NCBI GenBank assembly: GCA_017425745.1
Contig: JAFOXT010000042.1
Span: 1 to 6,206 of the forward strand
Direction: 5' to 3'
Source: Clostridia bacterium
GTDB taxonomy: Bacteria; Bacillota; Clostridia; Oscillospirales; Acutalibacteraceae
Length of the DNA: 6,206 nt
In this document: in pieces, positions 5,641-6,206 of the stretch
Numbering within the stretch: the first letter of the stretch is position 1
How the letters are laid out: every line of letters starts with the position of its first letter
Notes under the pieces: generated by a model
Seen by the model: the letters and a program-made list of their open reading frames with translations, nothing else
Databases searched by the model: none
Told to the model about the DNA's origin: nothing
Made by a program: the position numbers and the translations under genes

Positions 5641-6125
5641 GCCACGGATACGATGTACATAAATTAGTGGAAGGCAGAAAGCTCATCCTCGGTGGTGTTG
5701 ATATTCCTTTTGAAAAAGGACTTCTCGGCCACTCTGATGCTGACGTGCTTCTCCACGCAATTTCCGATTCGCTTTTAGGCGCACTCGCTCTTGGTGATAT
5801 TGGTAAGATTTTTCCCGACAATGACCCTCAGTATGAGGGCGCAGACAGTCTTGTGCTCCTTAAAAGAGTGTATGAAGTAGTTAAGGAAAAAGGCTACGAA
5901 ATAACTAACCTTGATGCAACCGTACTTGCACAGCGCCCGAAGCTCAGACCGTATATCGACACCATGCGAGAGAATATTGCAAATGCCTTAGAGGTTGATG
6001 TTGACAGAATCAGCGTAAAAGCTACAACTGAAGAGGGCTTAGGCTTTACGGGAAAAGGCGAGGGGATTGCAGCACACTGCATAACTTTGTTAAATGCAAA
6101 ATGCAAAGTTCAAAATGCAAAATAA
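5631..6125 (+). CDS. ispF: 2-C-methyl-D-erythritol 2,4-cyclodiphosphate synthase
   Basis: Fifth enzyme of the MEP pathway to isoprenoids: it converts CDP-methylerythritol 2-phosphate to the cyclic diphosphate plus CMP, as a cytoplasmic homotrimer with a zinc ion in each site. The family signature is complete. MRIGHGYDVH supplies zinc ligands D8 and H10; GHSDADVLLHAISDSLLGA (33-51) supplies H42 and the conserved H34; GDIGKIFPDNDP (55-66) follows. VLAQRPKL (98-105) is the nucleotide-binding loop, and KATTEEGLGFTGKGEGIAAHC (130-150) has the conserved T132/T133. The gene overlaps the M5-like gene by 10 bases in another frame. The body ends in the usual AHCITLL, but about ten further residues (NAKCKVQNAK) are added by a 7-bp tandem repeat that runs up to the stop codon, making 164 aa against the usual 155-160. 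The core should be unaffected. It is the last visible gene of the holA operon; no clear terminator follows within the window. Confidence 0.97.
   Translation: MRIGHGYDVHKLVEGRKLILGGVDIPFEKGLLGHSDADVLLHAISDSLLGALALGDIGKIFPDNDPQYEGADSLVLLKRVYEVVKEKGYEITNLDATVLAQRPKLRPYIDTMRENIANALEVDVDRISVKATTEEGLGFTGKGEGIAAHCITLLNAKCKVQNAK
6094..6121 (+). repeat. Four-copy 7-bp tandem repeat at the end of ispF
   Basis: Four head-to-tail heptads: ATGCAAA (6094-6100), ATGCAAA (6101-6107), GTTCAAA (6108-6114, two differences) and ATGCAAA (6115-6121), ending one base before the stop codon TAA (6123-6125). Since 7 is not a multiple of 3, successive copies are read in different frames, giving NAKCKVQNAK, and loss or gain of a copy would change the C-terminus and stop position. 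Similar ATGCAAA strings are, to my recollection, common as intergenic repeats in gut Clostridia; that is memory, not a search. Confidence 0.85.
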
Positions 6126-6206
6126 CTGACGAAATTTTAAGACTTACTGTAGGTATATAGTGCGTTATGTAACGGACACAACCAATATTAAACCCACAAC
6201 ACATCC

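Overview
The window is an ordinary piece of core chromosome from a moderately AT-rich Gram-positive bacterium, most likely a gut-type member of the Clostridia (Oscillospirales/Ruminococcaceae-like). The grounds are the AlaRS type (cysteine-rich insert after GPCGPCSE, a 'KKYFTGE...TTCQKCIRTPDIENVG' style start), strong AGGAGG-type ribosome binding sites, tight gene packing and the holA/M5-like/ispF neighbourhood. The genus is an inference; no rRNA or other decisive marker is present. All genes seen are on the + strand.

Layout. (1) Bases 2-3731 hold the end of one operon: alaS (5' end cut by the window edge, about 40 residues missing), then a small secreted/single-pass membrane protein of unknown function 13 bases later, then a HinT-type HIT protein 15 bases later. 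A strong intrinsic terminator (3730-3755) overlaps the hinT stop codon. (2) Bases 3756-3930 are non-coding and highly structured: four copies of a 9-mer AGCTAAATT, then four copies of its reverse complement, with a small palindrome in each interval. (3) A promoter (TTGCAA-17-TAAAAT with an extended -10) at 3956-3984 drives a second operon, 4019-6125: holA (clamp loader delta), a TOPRIM ribonuclease M5-like protein, and ispF (MEP isoprenoid pathway). These genes overlap each other by 4 and 10 bases, which implies translational coupling. A 7-bp tandem repeat runs through the ispF stop region. (4) Bases 6126-6206 hold nothing I can assign.

The proteins serve translation (alaS), nucleotide-phosphoramidate hydrolysis (hinT), replication (holA), probable structured-RNA maturation (M5-like) and isoprenoid synthesis (ispF). 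They are housekeeping genes placed together rather than one pathway. No phage, transposase, CRISPR or toxin/defence gene is visible.

The part most worth attention is the structured array between the two operons. Its left-hand 9-mers can pair in nested order with its right-hand 9-mers (u1-d4, u2-d3, u3-d2, u4-d1). The intervals between them are themselves self-complementary with no unpaired linker. As a single strand it would fold into a stack of perfect four-way junctions. The mini-hairpin stems differ in sequence but keep complementarity, which suggests that shape rather than sequence is kept. I do not recognise this as a named element.
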